A DNA stretch of 64,000 nucleotides from Polyangium jinanense (GTDB lineage: Bacteria > Myxococcota > Polyangia > Polyangiales > Polyangiaceae), in the NCBI RefSeq assembly GCF_028435365.1, contig NZ_JAGTJJ010000035.1:61308-125307 (forward strand), written 5' to 3'. Under the pieces are notes generated by a model. It did not search any database and had not been told where the DNA came from. It saw only the letters and a program-made list of their open reading frames with translations. The position numbers were made by a program, and so were the translations under genes. Positions within the stretch are counted from its first letter, which is position 1. Each line of letters begins with the position of its first letter. Shown one piece after another: positions 28,500 to 37,070 of this stretch.

Positions 28500-30032
28500 G
28501 TGATTGTCCTTAACGTGGTGACGAAACGCGTGATGCTTCTCGCGTCCGCAGCGGTGCTGTTGTCCAGCGGGACGGCGCTTGCCCAGAACGCCGCCGCCCT
28601 CGAGGAGCTTGGCAAGCGTGTCTTCTTCGACAATATCTCCGATCCGAAGCGCCAGGGGTGCCATACCTGTCATGACGCCGCGAATGGCTGGACGGGCGCC
28701 GTCGCGGGCATCAACAAGAACGGCGTCGTCGTCCCCGGCGCCAATCCCAAAGCGGCCGGGCGGCGCAAGCCTCCGAGCAACGCGTATGCGAGCTTCAGCC
28801 CGGCGTTTGGCGAAACGCCCAAGACCGTCACCGTCACTTTGATTCCACCTGCTGCCGCGTGCGCTCTCGGCATCATGCGGGTTTGCACGGGAGGCACATT
28901 CTGGGACGGACGCGCCGAGGGCACGGCAACGCCTTTCACGGCGCTTCCGACCTTCACGGGCACGGGGGCGATCACGCACGTCGGCACGGAAATCTTCAAG
29001 GGGAATGCGGCCCTTGCCGCGGCGTATGGCCTCTTCCTCGGACCGCTCGCGGATCAGGCGCTCGGGCCTTTTCCGAACGATGCCGAACAGAACGTTCCCG
29101 ACGGCAACGATCACGGTTTGCCCGGCGCTGAGGCCGTCTGCTTGCACGTCAAGTCGGCGAAATACGCGGAGCTCTATACGAAGGCGTGGGGTGAGACGAT
29201 CAACTGCGCCGATCCGGCCATCAGCTTCAAGCGCATCGGCCTTGCGCTCTCCGCTTGGCAGCATTCCTCCGAGGTCAACTCGTTCAGCTCGCGGCGCGAC
29301 GAGGCCGTCACGACCCTGGATGCCCAGGGCAACTTGGTCCTCGCGCTCCCGTTCTCCAGCCTCACGCCCGAGGAGAACCTCGGACACGACCTGTTTTATG
29401 GCCGCAACGACTCAGGGCAGAACCCTGACCTGAAGAACGCGAGGTGCGCGCTGTGCCACAACAGCCACAATTCGGTCGTCCTCGGGCCCACCCTGGGCTC
29501 GAAGGGCGATGAGCTGAACCAGATTTACAGCGACTTCGCGTATCATAACATCGGGGTGCCGCCGAACTTCGAGATCGAGAATTTCGATCCGGAGAACGGC
29601 GACGCCGGGCTCCTCGAGCATGCGGATCCCAGCGCCTCGTTCGACACCGAGGACCCGAATGCGACGCCGCTCGCCGGCCATTTCAAGACCCCGACGCTGC
29701 GCAACGTCGACAAGCGCCGCGGCAACGGGTTCACGAAGGCCTACATGCACAATGGCTATTTCAAGAGCCTCGAGCAGGTGGTCCACTTCTACAACACGTC
29801 GATCCTCCTCCGGGACGACGTGAACTGCCCGCCCGGGACGACGGCGGACGAGGCGATGGAGAGGGGTTGCTGGCCGGCCGCGGAGTTCGATACCGAAAGT
29901 CAGGCCGGCGTGGTGGGCACGGTCGGGAACCTGGGCCTCACCGCGGAGGAAGAGGCGGCGCTCGTGGCGTTCATGAAGACGCTCACCGATACGGTGACGC
30001 CGAAGCAGCCGAAGCCCTACAAGAAGAAGTGA
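28500..30032 (+). CDS. Diheme cytochrome c peroxidase / MauG family protein
   Basis: The 510-residue exported protein starts at a GTG preceded by AAGGAGAAAATGCATC; an internal ATG at 28533 is an alternative. The signal peptide ends GTALAQ. Two heme c sites are visible: CHTCH (Cys54, Cys57, His58) and CALCH (Cys316, Cys319, His320). The conserved FWDGRAEG and LRNVDKRRGNGFTKAYMHNG blocks are those of bacterial cytochrome c peroxidases and MauG-like enzymes. It would reduce peroxide or oxidise a partner in the periplasm. At 510 residues it is longer than classic CcpA (about 330), as is common in the myxobacterial branch. A strong terminator follows. Confidence 0.88.
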   Translation: MIVLNVVTKRVMLLASAAVLLSSGTALAQNAAALEELGKRVFFDNISDPKRQGCHTCHDAANGWTGAVAGINKNGVVVPGANPKAAGRRKPPSNAYASFSPAFGETPKTVTVTLIPPAAACALGIMRVCTGGTFWDGRAEGTATPFTALPTFTGTGAITHVGTEIFKGNAALAAAYGLFLGPLADQALGPFPNDAEQNVPDGNDHGLPGAEAVCLHVKSAKYAELYTKAWGETINCADPAISFKRIGLALSAWQHSSEVNSFSSRRDEAVTTLDAQGNLVLALPFSSLTPEENLGHDLFYGRNDSGQNPDLKNARCALCHNSHNSVVLGPTLGSKGDELNQIYSDFAYHNIGVPPNFEIENFDPENGDAGLLEHADPSASFDTEDPNATPLAGHFKTPTLRNVDKRRGNGFTKAYMHNGYFKSLEQVVHFYNTSILLRDDVNCPPGTTADEAMERGCWPAAEFDTESQAGVVGTVGNLGLTAEEEAALVAFMKTLTDTVTPKQPKPYKKK

Positions 30033-30046
30033 GATTCACGGCTTCG

Positions 30047-30068
30047 GATGCGCCCCGCGCATCGTTTT
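30047..30068 (+). terminator. Intrinsic terminator after the peroxidase gene
   Basis: A perfect 7-base stem GATGCGC/GCGCATC with a CCC loop is followed by GTTTT. It lies 15 bases after the peroxidase stop and also serves the end of the opposing gene. Confidence 0.65.
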
Positions 30069-30087
30069 AGCGCGAATCCAACCATCC

Positions 30088-30945
30088 TCATTCGGAGAGC
30101 TCGGAGAGCAACGCTGCCTCTTGCGCCGCGAGGTCGGCCTTGAGCTTCTGGAGCGCTTCGAGCTTCGCCTTCTTCTCTTGCTGGGCGGCCTGCGCCCGCT
30201 GGGCTGCGATTCTCGCTTCCTGTGCGGCGAGCGCCTCGCGCTGCTTCTTCAGCGCGTCGAGCTCCGCTGAGGCGGCCCCGATCTTCTTGTCGAGCTGGCT
30301 CAGGGTCAGCTCCTCGGCCGATTCCTGCAGGAAGAACGACTCTGCCCAGCCGGCGCCGAGCTTGTGCGCGTGCTGGATCTCGCCGAGCTTTCCGTAGAGG
30401 GACTTCCGCAATTTGTTGTGATCCTGGTTCAGCTTCACGCGCGTGCCGATGGTCCGGAAGTTGACCAGGTTTTGCGTCGCGGTCTTCTTTTCCTTCGCCG
30501 CTTCCTCGCCAACCTGCGCGCGCGTGGCCACCACGGGCGCCTGGTCTCTCAGCACGGCTTTATCGCTTTCCGCCAGCGCTTCGGGCCAGGTTTGCATGAT
30601 GTCGAGCTGCCCGCCGAGGATGGGTCGCTTCAACTCGCTGGGGCGGAGGTCCCCGAAGAGGCGGTGCCCGAGGAGCGAACGCCTGTCCACGTTCGCCGAG
30701 ACGAAATCGACCGAATCATCGAGGTCGTGATCCGCGAACTGGACGGCCGCGCCGGCGGAGGCCTCGGCTTCGAGGAGATTGCGCTCCTCGGCGATTGTGG
30801 CCTCGATGCGCGGCTCGAATGCATCCACGTCGGGAACGAGCGCCTGCGTGAGGGGATTGCGCCGGATATGGGCCGCGAGGAAGCGGAAATGGATCGCGGC
30901 CGTCGCGGTGGTCGTCGTTTCAGGGAGGGTCTTGATTCCAACCAT
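30088..30945 (-). CDS. Hypothetical protein with C-terminal coiled coil
   Basis: The protein has 285 residues from the ATG at 30945; the ribosome binding site is weak. I recognise no family. The first 200 residues are mixed, with no signal peptide or membrane segment. Residues 205-285 form a strong coiled coil rich in Ala, Gln, Lys and Glu (LDALKKQREALAAQEARIAA). Such proteins occur as structural or cargo proteins. Upstream lies a repeat-rich spacer with no conserved gene, so the context gives no hint. Confidence 0.6.
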   Translation of the reverse strand: MVGIKTLPETTTTATAAIHFRFLAAHIRRNPLTQALVPDVDAFEPRIEATIAEERNLLEAEASAGAAVQFADHDLDDSVDFVSANVDRRSLLGHRLFGDLRPSELKRPILGGQLDIMQTWPEALAESDKAVLRDQAPVVATRAQVGEEAAKEKKTATQNLVNFRTIGTRVKLNQDHNKLRKSLYGKLGEIQHAHKLGAGWAESFFLQESAEELTLSQLDKKIGAASAELDALKKQREALAAQEARIAAQRAQAAQQEKKAKLEALQKLKADLAAQEAALLSELSE

Positions 30946-31539
30946 GGCGGCGGATGCTAGAGGGCTCACGCGCCGGCCGTCAAGGACATGATGCGTCCGG
31001 GGACACTGCCGTCCCTCACGGGAAGGGGCTCGAACGCGCCGGAGACGGCTTGCGGGGGCGTTCGAGGTGGCTGAAGTGGCGTTGCAACGCGTCGCGGGGG
31101 CGGTTCGGGCGCCCGAAGTGGGGTTGCAACGTCGACGGGGGGGACGGGGCGCGCGGAACGGGGGCGTGAGCGGTTGCGTCGTCGCTCGTGGCGCCGGAGG
31201 TGCCTGGTGCGCGCGTTTCGACGTGCGGCGATCGGCGCTCGAACCTGCGTGCCAACGCGAGACGGAGCGGTTCAGGCGAAAGGAGCGAGGGGGCGACGCG
31301 TCGACGTTCGGGTTTGGGCTCGCGACGGGGCCTGCGGAACTCTCCCGGTGCTGACTCGCGGGCGGAGGCGGGGGCGGAGCTTCGTGGCGAGCGCGGTTCG
31401 AACGTTCGAGATGGGTCGTCGAGGCGTTGCGGGATGACTTGAGGCGTGTGGACGCGGTGAATGCCCGGAAAACACCGGGGAAGAGGTTGACGGTGTGGTG
31501 ATGCCGACCGTAGCCTACTGACGGGGGAGGGGGGAGCGC
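30946..31539. other. Gene-free repeat-rich spacer
   Basis: No open frame here has a convincing start or composition. The stretch contains a pair of 19-base repeats (31071-31089 and 31113-31131, 17 of 19 identical) and the first copy of the 61-base direct repeat. All of these share a motif resembling CAACGC...CTCGAACG on the minus strand, suggesting one degenerate repeat family. Confidence 0.55.
31373..31433 (+). repeat. 61-base direct repeat, copy A
   Basis: Identical over 61 bases to 33382-33442 and similar on both sides of that core. It contains the palindrome CGAACGTTCG. The two copies bracket about 1.95 kb carrying four small genes. Confidence 0.85.
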
Positions 31540-31932
31540 GTGGCTCGGAGGGATGGCCGTATCGAGAGCGGCATGCTGTGCGCCGCGCTTATCCTCCTCG
31601 TCACGCCGGCAGAGGCGTACGAGGTCAGCGGCGGCGTGGGCCTGGGAGGGATCCTCGTCGGGACCCTGCCGCGCTTCGCGGTGAGCCCTCACGCGGCGGT
31701 CGCGTGGCGCGGGGAGGGCGGTTTTTCGTTTGGCGTGGACGACCTGTGCAGCGTCCTGCCCGGGACGGGTAGGCTCGGGGTCGGGGTGTACAACCAGACG
31801 TCGGTCGCCTTCGGGTACGCGTGGAAGGGCGGCGACTTCAGGGTAGGGCCTTCGTTCTCCGTCTCATCTACCCGATCGGCAAATGGCTTTGCCGCTACGA
31901 TTTCGACAAGTAATGAGGGGACGGAGCCATGA
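31540..31932 (+). CDS. Secreted hypothetical protein, probably frameshifted
   Basis: The frame gives 130 residues with a signal peptide (MLCAALILLVTPAEA) and a beta-strand-rich, Gly-rich body (GGVGLGGILVGTLPRFAV, VGVYNQTSVAFGYAW) like a small outer-membrane barrel. The last 25 residues change character. In the adjacent frame the same bases read LIYPIGKWLCRYDFDK followed by a stop, a more natural continuation. I therefore suspect a frameshift and a decayed gene. It overlaps the next gene by four bases. Confidence 0.5.
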   Translation: MARRDGRIESGMLCAALILLVTPAEAYEVSGGVGLGGILVGTLPRFAVSPHAAVAWRGEGGFSFGVDDLCSVLPGTGRLGVGVYNQTSVAFGYAWKGGDFRVGPSFSVSSTRSANGFAATISTSNEGTEP

Positions 31933-32246
31933 CAGATGATCGAGACACGGCGAACGCGATCGCCGAAGGCATCAATTGCATCGCTGCCTTCGTGATGGCG
32001 CTGCGGGAGGATCCTTCCACGACTCCTGATCCCGAATGGGTGACGATCCTACACGAGACCGAGCGCGCCCTCGACGGTATCCTCGCAAAAGAGGTTTGGA
32101 CGGACATGGTCGTCGGCGAGGAAGAGCGGGACCGCGTGCGGAAGCTGCGAGCGCTCGTCTCGGACTGGGTGGCGACACGGAAGGCGCCCGATGATCTCCA
32201 ATCGACAGCGGAATCCGTGTTGACGTCCTTCGGCATCACCGTGTGA
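31929..32246 (+). CDS. Small acidic hypothetical protein
   Basis: The 105-residue protein starts behind GGGGACGGAGCC. It is acidic and helical (INCIAAFVMALREDPS, VVGEEERDRVRKLRALVSDW) without signal peptide or membrane segment. I recognise no family. Codon choice is less GC-biased than in neighbouring core genes. It may form a unit with the short ORF and the DUF1835-like gene that follow; the small acidic form would suit an immunity or antitoxin-like role, but nothing proves it. Confidence 0.55.
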   Translation: MTDDRDTANAIAEGINCIAAFVMALREDPSTTPDPEWVTILHETERALDGILAKEVWTDMVVGEEERDRVRKLRALVSDWVATRKAPDDLQSTAESVLTSFGITV

Positions 32247-32266
32247 CTGACATAGGAGTTGATTCG

Positions 32267-32335
32267 ATGTCGGACACGAATGAGACCACGGGTGGGTACT
32301 ATCCTTCGCCGGAATGCCAGCAATGCAGGTTCTGA
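32267..32335 (+). CDS. 22-codon ORF with ideal ribosome binding site
   Basis: An ATG at 32267 lies eight bases after TAGGAGTT, the best ribosome binding site in this patch. The peptide begins MSDTNETTGGYY and ends PECQQCRF, with a CxxC pair near the C-terminus. It stops seven bases before the next ATG. It could be a leader peptide, a translational coupler or a small Cys peptide. No homology can be claimed. Confidence 0.35.
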   Translation: MSDTNETTGGYYPSPECQQCRF

Positions 32336-32342
32336 GCGTGCC

Positions 32343-33347
32343 ATGACCATCCACATCGCCACCTCTAGCGATGTCGCACTCGCCGTTCGCCGCGGGATGC
32401 GCGTAGCTGTGCGCTCCATGAACGATGGTTTGCTCGTCGGCCCTTGCGCCCCGGATCTTGAGGATCACATGCGCCTGCGCCGCGACTTCTGGGCCGATGT
32501 GTGGCCCTACCCTCCGGCGTATGTCCCCCCCTTTCGTCGGGTCCTCGCAGACCTCGCCGCCGCCGAACCCGTCGTCGTCTGGACGTCTCTCAAGTGGATG
32601 GATCGCGTTGCTCTCTGGGCGTACTGCGCCTATCGGCTCCAGCACCATCCTACGCAGCCCGACCTCTCACTCATCTTCATCGGTGAATACGGGGAGAGGC
32701 ATGCGCGCCTCAGCTTCGGTATCGTATACGTCACCCTGGAGCCCGCGATGGCCCGGCGAGCATGGGGCACGGCACGTTCTCTTTCACGGAGGGAGGTCCG
32801 CGAAAAGGCGCTCTTTTGGAGGAAGCTCACGGCTCCTTCCCCGATCCTCTCCGGAAAACGCCTCCGCGAGACGCCCTCACGCAAGGAGTTCTTCGAGCTG
32901 GGCGCGTACCAGGCGGGCCTTTTCCCCCGGCTGAGCGAGCGTAGCCTCTCCCTCTCGACCCTGGATGCGCTATTGCTCGGTTGTGTGAACAAGACGCCTT
33001 CGAATCCCGCGAGGATCCTCATGCGCCGGGGGAGCAAAGGCGAGGAGCTGCGTCGGTGGTTGAGTCTCACCGGAGATATCGTCCTCTTCGAACGCCTCGC
33101 CCAATGGGCGGAGCGCGGCGCCCTGCACGCCAAATCTTGGACAGCGCCGAACGGCTGGCAGACGGCCAAATACACGCTCTCCGCCACCGGCCGCTCCCTC
33201 CTGCGCGACGGCCTCTCCTCGATCGACCAAGCTCCGCCGTTCCCCATCTGGGGCGTCACGGCCTACGACCCGAAAAATCCCTGGGTCGTCGTGGAAGAAG
33301 CCGGAGGGCGACCGCACCTCCGGCGGCTCGGTGAACGGACCCGCTGA
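32343..33347 (+). CDS. DUF1835-like hypothetical protein
   Basis: The 334-residue protein begins MTIHIATSSDVALAVRRG and continues AVRSMNDGLLVGPC, which resembles the N-terminus of DUF1835 proteins (a small Rossmann-like domain). The middle part contains VVVWTSLKWMDRVALWAYCA, like the region where DUF1835 proteins keep a DxxD/WxS pattern. The C-terminus (YTLSATGRSLLRDGL) is reminiscent of the winged segment of DUF3658. Biochemical function of the family is not known. Start choice rests on the domain edge; an in-frame ATG 84 bases upstream is less likely. Confidence 0.55.
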   Translation: MTIHIATSSDVALAVRRGMRVAVRSMNDGLLVGPCAPDLEDHMRLRRDFWADVWPYPPAYVPPFRRVLADLAAAEPVVVWTSLKWMDRVALWAYCAYRLQHHPTQPDLSLIFIGEYGERHARLSFGIVYVTLEPAMARRAWGTARSLSRREVREKALFWRKLTAPSPILSGKRLRETPSRKEFFELGAYQAGLFPRLSERSLSLSTLDALLLGCVNKTPSNPARILMRRGSKGEELRRWLSLTGDIVLFERLAQWAERGALHAKSWTAPNGWQTAKYTLSATGRSLLRDGLSSIDQAPPFPIWGVTAYDPKNPWVVVEEAGGRPHLRRLGERTR

Positions 33348-33381
33348 AACGGCATCCCCTCTCAAGGCTTCCGGAGGCGAG

Positions 33382-33442
33382 GGCGGAGCTTCGTGGCGAG
33401 CGCGGTTCGAACGTTCGAGATGGGTCGTCGAGGCGTTGCGGG
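33382..33442 (+). repeat. 61-base direct repeat, copy B
   Basis: Second copy of the repeat at 31373-31433, in the 148-base gap between the DUF1835-like gene and the opposing histidine kinase gene. The sequence stays similar, but not identical, for about 30 bases beyond the core. Confidence 0.85.
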
Positions 33443-33495
33443 GCCACTTGCGGCATGTGGGCACGGTGAATACGCCGTTCCTTGCCGGGCGCCCA

Positions 33496-36003
33496 TCACG
33501 GCGCGTCGGTCGTATCCGAGACGGGGGCCTCCGGGCCCCGCACATACCGGGCGGGCTCGAGCGGCAGGTCGACGGTGAAAAGGGCTCCGGCTCCCGGCTG
33601 GCTCTCGACGTGGATGTTTCCCCCGAGCGCGTGGACAATGGAGCGCGCGATGTAGAGGCCCAGCCCCAGCCCGCCGTACTGCCGGGAGGGGACCGCCCGC
33701 TCGAAGCGCCCGAAGATGCGCTCCTGGTCCTGGGCGGCGATCCCGATCCCGTGGTCCCGGATGCTCCAGCGCGCCTGCCCTCCGGAGGAGGTGACGTGCA
33801 GCTCCACCGGTTTTCCCATGCCGTACTTCAGCGCGTTGGTGATGAGGTTGGTGAAGACCTGCTCGAGGCGTGTCCGGTCCCAATGGCCGACGGTGGGCCC
33901 ATCGGTGGTGACGATGAGCTGGCAGCCGACGACGCTGGCCTGGTCGGCGAAGCGCTCGGCCAGCTCCCGGGTCAGCGCCACCATGTCCACCTCCTCCAGG
34001 TGCAGGCGGAGCCTGCCGGCACTGAGGCTGGAAACGTCGAGAAGACCATCGACGAGCTGGGACAGGCGCTTCACCTGTCCGAGCGCCTTTTCAACCTTCG
34101 AGAGCAGGTGGGCGGGGACCTCCGCATGGCCGGTGGCGCCGAGCGCGCGCTGGATCGTCTGCAGTTGCAGGCGCAGCGGCGTGAGCGGCGTGTTCAGCTC
34201 GTGCGAGGCCACGGAGAGGAAGTCCTCGCGAAGGCGCACCGCCTCCTGGGACTGCTGGTAGAGCCGGGCATTGTCCATTGCGACCGAGGCTCGCCGGGTG
34301 AGCTCCTCGGCGAGCGAGAGCTCGAGCGGGCCATACTGGAAGCCCGGCGTGTCCGAGACCAGAAGCATGGCCGCCAGCGTCTGCCCCCGCACGGTGATGG
34401 GGAGGGCGATCGCGGTCCTCGTTCCGAGCCGCCGCAAAAGCTCCAGGTACTCCGTGCTGGTCGGGTCGGTGTCGAGCAGCGCCTGCGTGGCTTCGTCCCC
34501 GAGGAGTGGCCTGCCGGTGCGCAGCACGCGAGCGGTCGGCAGGAGCGCTCTCCCGCCCAGCGCGAAGTGCTGCGAGAGCGCGCGGAGCAGCTCTTGCCGG
34601 GCCGGGTCCTGGTGCACCTCGGCCGCGCGTCGAAGCACGCCCTCGTCGTCCACCCTGTCAATGACGCACCATTGGCCGAGCTGGGGAATGGCCAGCCGCG
34701 CCACGCGCTCCACGGCGCGTTTCTCGTCGAGCAGCTCTGCAAGCTGCGTGCTGACGTCGATGAGGAAACGCTGGGCCTCCTCGGCGCGCTGGCGCGCGGT
34801 GGTGTCCACGAACGTCGCGACGGCGCCGATATGCCGACCCCTCTGGTGGATCGGGTAGGACCAGAGCTCCACGGCCAGGCGCGTGCCGTCCTTGCGCCAG
34901 AGGAAGTCCCGCTCGACGTGGGTCGCGGTGCCAACGCTCAGCGATTGAAGGATGGGGCACTCGCTCGGGGGATAGGCCGTGCCATCCGCGCGGGCGTAGT
35001 GCCACGTCGCGTGCGCATCCACCCCCAAAAGCTCCCGCGCGTCCGAATAGCCGAGCATCCGGGCGGCGGAGCGGTTGACCAAGGTGCTGCGCCCGTCGAG
35101 GTCCAGCCCGTAGATGCCCTCCGCGACCGAGTCGAGCAGCAGCCGGATCTGGGCCTCGCTCTCCTCGAGCTGTGTCTGGGTCGCGCGGAGGCGCTCACCC
35201 ATCTGGTCGAAGGCGCGCCCCACCACGGCAAGCTCATCGCTCCCGGAGAGCCCGCTGCGCGCTTCCCAGTCGCGCGCGGCGAAGCGGTGGGCGGTGGTGA
35301 CCAGCCTGTCCACGCGGCGTGTGAGGGCGAAGTGGAAGAAGAGCCAGAGCAGCCCCGCGAGGGTCGCGAGCAAGCCGCTGCGTTGCACCACGAGCGCCCA
35401 CATCTGCGCCCGTGCCTGCGCCTTTTGGGGGGAGATGTTCCGCTCGACAACGAGCAGCCAGGCCGCTGGAGGGGCGAGCTGCGCCGGGCTCGCGGGGCCC
35501 ATCACCGGGTACGAGGCCACGATGGCCGCACGGTCTTTGGTGACCTCGACGCTCGCGACGAGGTTATCGCGGGTCCGACGGAGCCGCGGCTCCGCCCCGC
35601 CGAGGAACAGCGCGGGGTAGAGTGCCGGGGCCTGTTTCCCTATCTCCACGCGCCGGATCGACGCGAACACCTGGCCGGTGTCGTCGATGAGCAGCGCCTT
35701 CTTCACGTGCGGATCCGCGCCGAGGCCGGCGATCTCCTCCCGGATCCGCTCGGGCTCACGCAGCCGCAGGAGCAGCTCCAGGTGGTCCTGCTTCTCGCCC
35801 AGGAGTCGGGCGAGCTGCTCGATGGAGTCCTCCTCCACACGGCGGGAGGCGAGGCGCGAGCTCTGCAGCAGGTCGAGGAGGCCCGCCGTGACCGCGAAGG
35901 CCAGCAAAACCACCACGAGGGTGATGCGCAGCGAGGGGAGTGGGGGCAGCCTGTGCGGGTTCCGTGTTCGGTCCCCGGTACCTCGTCGCCGGGGGCGCTG
36001 CAT
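33496..36003 (-). CDS. Membrane histidine kinase with HAMP, PAS and GAF domains
   Basis: The protein has 835 residues; the ATG at 36003 shares bases with the stop of the upstream gene (TAATG). Transmembrane segments near residues 27-45 and 235-255 flank a periplasmic sensor. A HAMP domain (RVDRLVTTAHRFAARDWEA), a PAS domain (LLLDSVAEGIYGLDLDGR) and a GAF domain follow. The kinase core has ASHELNTPLTPL with His601, the N box NLITNALKYG, DHGIGI and GLGLGLY. There is no receiver domain and no response regulator next door. Translational coupling to a substrate-binding lipoprotein suggests that the latter presents ligand to the sensor. Confidence 0.9.
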   Translation of the reverse strand: MQRPRRRGTGDRTRNPHRLPPLPSLRITLVVVLLAFAVTAGLLDLLQSSRLASRRVEEDSIEQLARLLGEKQDHLELLLRLREPERIREEIAGLGADPHVKKALLIDDTGQVFASIRRVEIGKQAPALYPALFLGGAEPRLRRTRDNLVASVEVTKDRAAIVASYPVMGPASPAQLAPPAAWLLVVERNISPQKAQARAQMWALVVQRSGLLATLAGLLWLFFHFALTRRVDRLVTTAHRFAARDWEARSGLSGSDELAVVGRAFDQMGERLRATQTQLEESEAQIRLLLDSVAEGIYGLDLDGRSTLVNRSAARMLGYSDARELLGVDAHATWHYARADGTAYPPSECPILQSLSVGTATHVERDFLWRKDGTRLAVELWSYPIHQRGRHIGAVATFVDTTARQRAEEAQRFLIDVSTQLAELLDEKRAVERVARLAIPQLGQWCVIDRVDDEGVLRRAAEVHQDPARQELLRALSQHFALGGRALLPTARVLRTGRPLLGDEATQALLDTDPTSTEYLELLRRLGTRTAIALPITVRGQTLAAMLLVSDTPGFQYGPLELSLAEELTRRASVAMDNARLYQQSQEAVRLREDFLSVASHELNTPLTPLRLQLQTIQRALGATGHAEVPAHLLSKVEKALGQVKRLSQLVDGLLDVSSLSAGRLRLHLEEVDMVALTRELAERFADQASVVGCQLIVTTDGPTVGHWDRTRLEQVFTNLITNALKYGMGKPVELHVTSSGGQARWSIRDHGIGIAAQDQERIFGRFERAVPSRQYGGLGLGLYIARSIVHALGGNIHVESQPGAGALFTVDLPLEPARYVRGPEAPVSDTTDAP

Positions 36004-36968
36004 TACCGGCCCTCCTGGAGCGCCTCGATGATTCGCGCGTCCAGCATCTGTTCGGGTTGCATCGGCTTCTGGAGCAGCCCTTCCTTCAGCATGAAACGCT
36101 GGAGCTGCTGCGCCGACGCGAGGAGGGGTGAGGAGGGCCCACGTAGGAGGACGAGGTTCTCCTCCAGGGTGAGCAGCCGCAGCTTCTTCAGCATGGAGGT
36201 GAGCTCGGAGGGGCTCGTGCCCAGGCGGGGGCTCATATGGGCCACCGCCTCGGCCGGGTGCTCCTCCAGATAGCGCCGACCCTGGAGCCATCCCTGGACG
36301 AGGTGCTCCACCTGCGCGGGGTTCTTCTCGAGGACGGCCTCGTGCACCACGAGCACGTCCACGATCTCTCCGGGGATCTGACTGCTGTCGAAGATCTCTT
36401 GAGCTCCCGCGTCGCGCAGCCTTTGCAGGAAAGGCTCGTAGGTGACCACGGCATCCACGTCTCCTGACGTATAGGCGCGCACTTGCTGGTCGACGGGGGT
36501 CCGGACGAGCTGGATGTCCGAGGGCTTTAGCCCCGCCTGCTCCAGGGCCCGGCCGAGCACGTACATGCTCACCACCAGGTCTTCCACCGCCACCCGCTTG
36601 CCCCGGAGGTCCTCGACCCCCCGCACCACCCCCGGACGCGCGACGATGGCATCCGCGCCTAGCGAATGGTCGATGACGAGCACCACCCGCGGCTCGAGGC
36701 CCTGATGCTGGAGCTGGAGGGCGATATCGAGCGTGGCGAACACCGCATCGAGCATCCCATTGCGGAACTCGCGGGTGGCCCTACCCAGCGTGGTGTACTC
36801 CACCAGGCGGATCGAGCTGTCGTCGACATAGCCGAGGTCCCGCGCGAGGAAGATGGGCTCGCTTCCTGGCCAGAGGAGCGTGCCAACGCGCAGCGGCTCC
36901 TTCTCCCTGTGAATGCAGGCAGATACGACGAGGAGCAGGAGCAGGCTGAACATTCGGGCGAGGATCAC
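36003..36968 (-). CDS. NMT1/SsuA-type substrate-binding lipoprotein
   Basis: The product has about 321 residues from a GTG at 36968 (AAAGGAATC upstream); an ATG at 36953 is an alternative. The signal peptide ends in the lipobox VSAC (FSLLLLLVVSAC). The fold is that of periplasmic binding proteins for aromatic or sulfonated/nitrogenous small molecules: LRVGTLLWPGSEPIFLARDL, GMLDAVFATLD, VEDLVVSMYVLGRALEQAGL and DVDAVVTYEPF. No ABC permease or ATPase is nearby. The gene is the first of a two-gene unit with the histidine kinase, so a sensory role is more likely than transport. Confidence 0.85.
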   Translation of the reverse strand: MILARMFSLLLLLVVSACIHREKEPLRVGTLLWPGSEPIFLARDLGYVDDSSIRLVEYTTLGRATREFRNGMLDAVFATLDIALQLQHQGLEPRVVLVIDHSLGADAIVARPGVVRGVEDLRGKRVAVEDLVVSMYVLGRALEQAGLKPSDIQLVRTPVDQQVRAYTSGDVDAVVTYEPFLQRLRDAGAQEIFDSSQIPGEIVDVLVVHEAVLEKNPAQVEHLVQGWLQGRRYLEEHPAEAVAHMSPRLGTSPSELTSMLKKLRLLTLEENLVLLRGPSSPLLASAQQLQRFMLKEGLLQKPMQPEQMLDARIIEALQEGR

Positions 36969-37070
36969 GGATCCCGATTCCTTTGACGTTTCGGCAAACC
37001 TTGGGCAGCGGCGGGATGACAGCAAGCGAGCCGGAGCGGGCTCTCGAGCGCGGCAACGCGCCTCGCTGCG

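Noticed and set aside
31188..31442. Short open frames in the 30946-31539 spacer
   Set aside because: Composition is Arg/Gly/Ser-rich and all overlap repeats; no supported start.
33331..36273. A 980-codon open frame on the plus strand
   Set aside because: It mirrors the histidine kinase gene and has shadow composition (Arg, Gly, Leu, Glu) without motifs.
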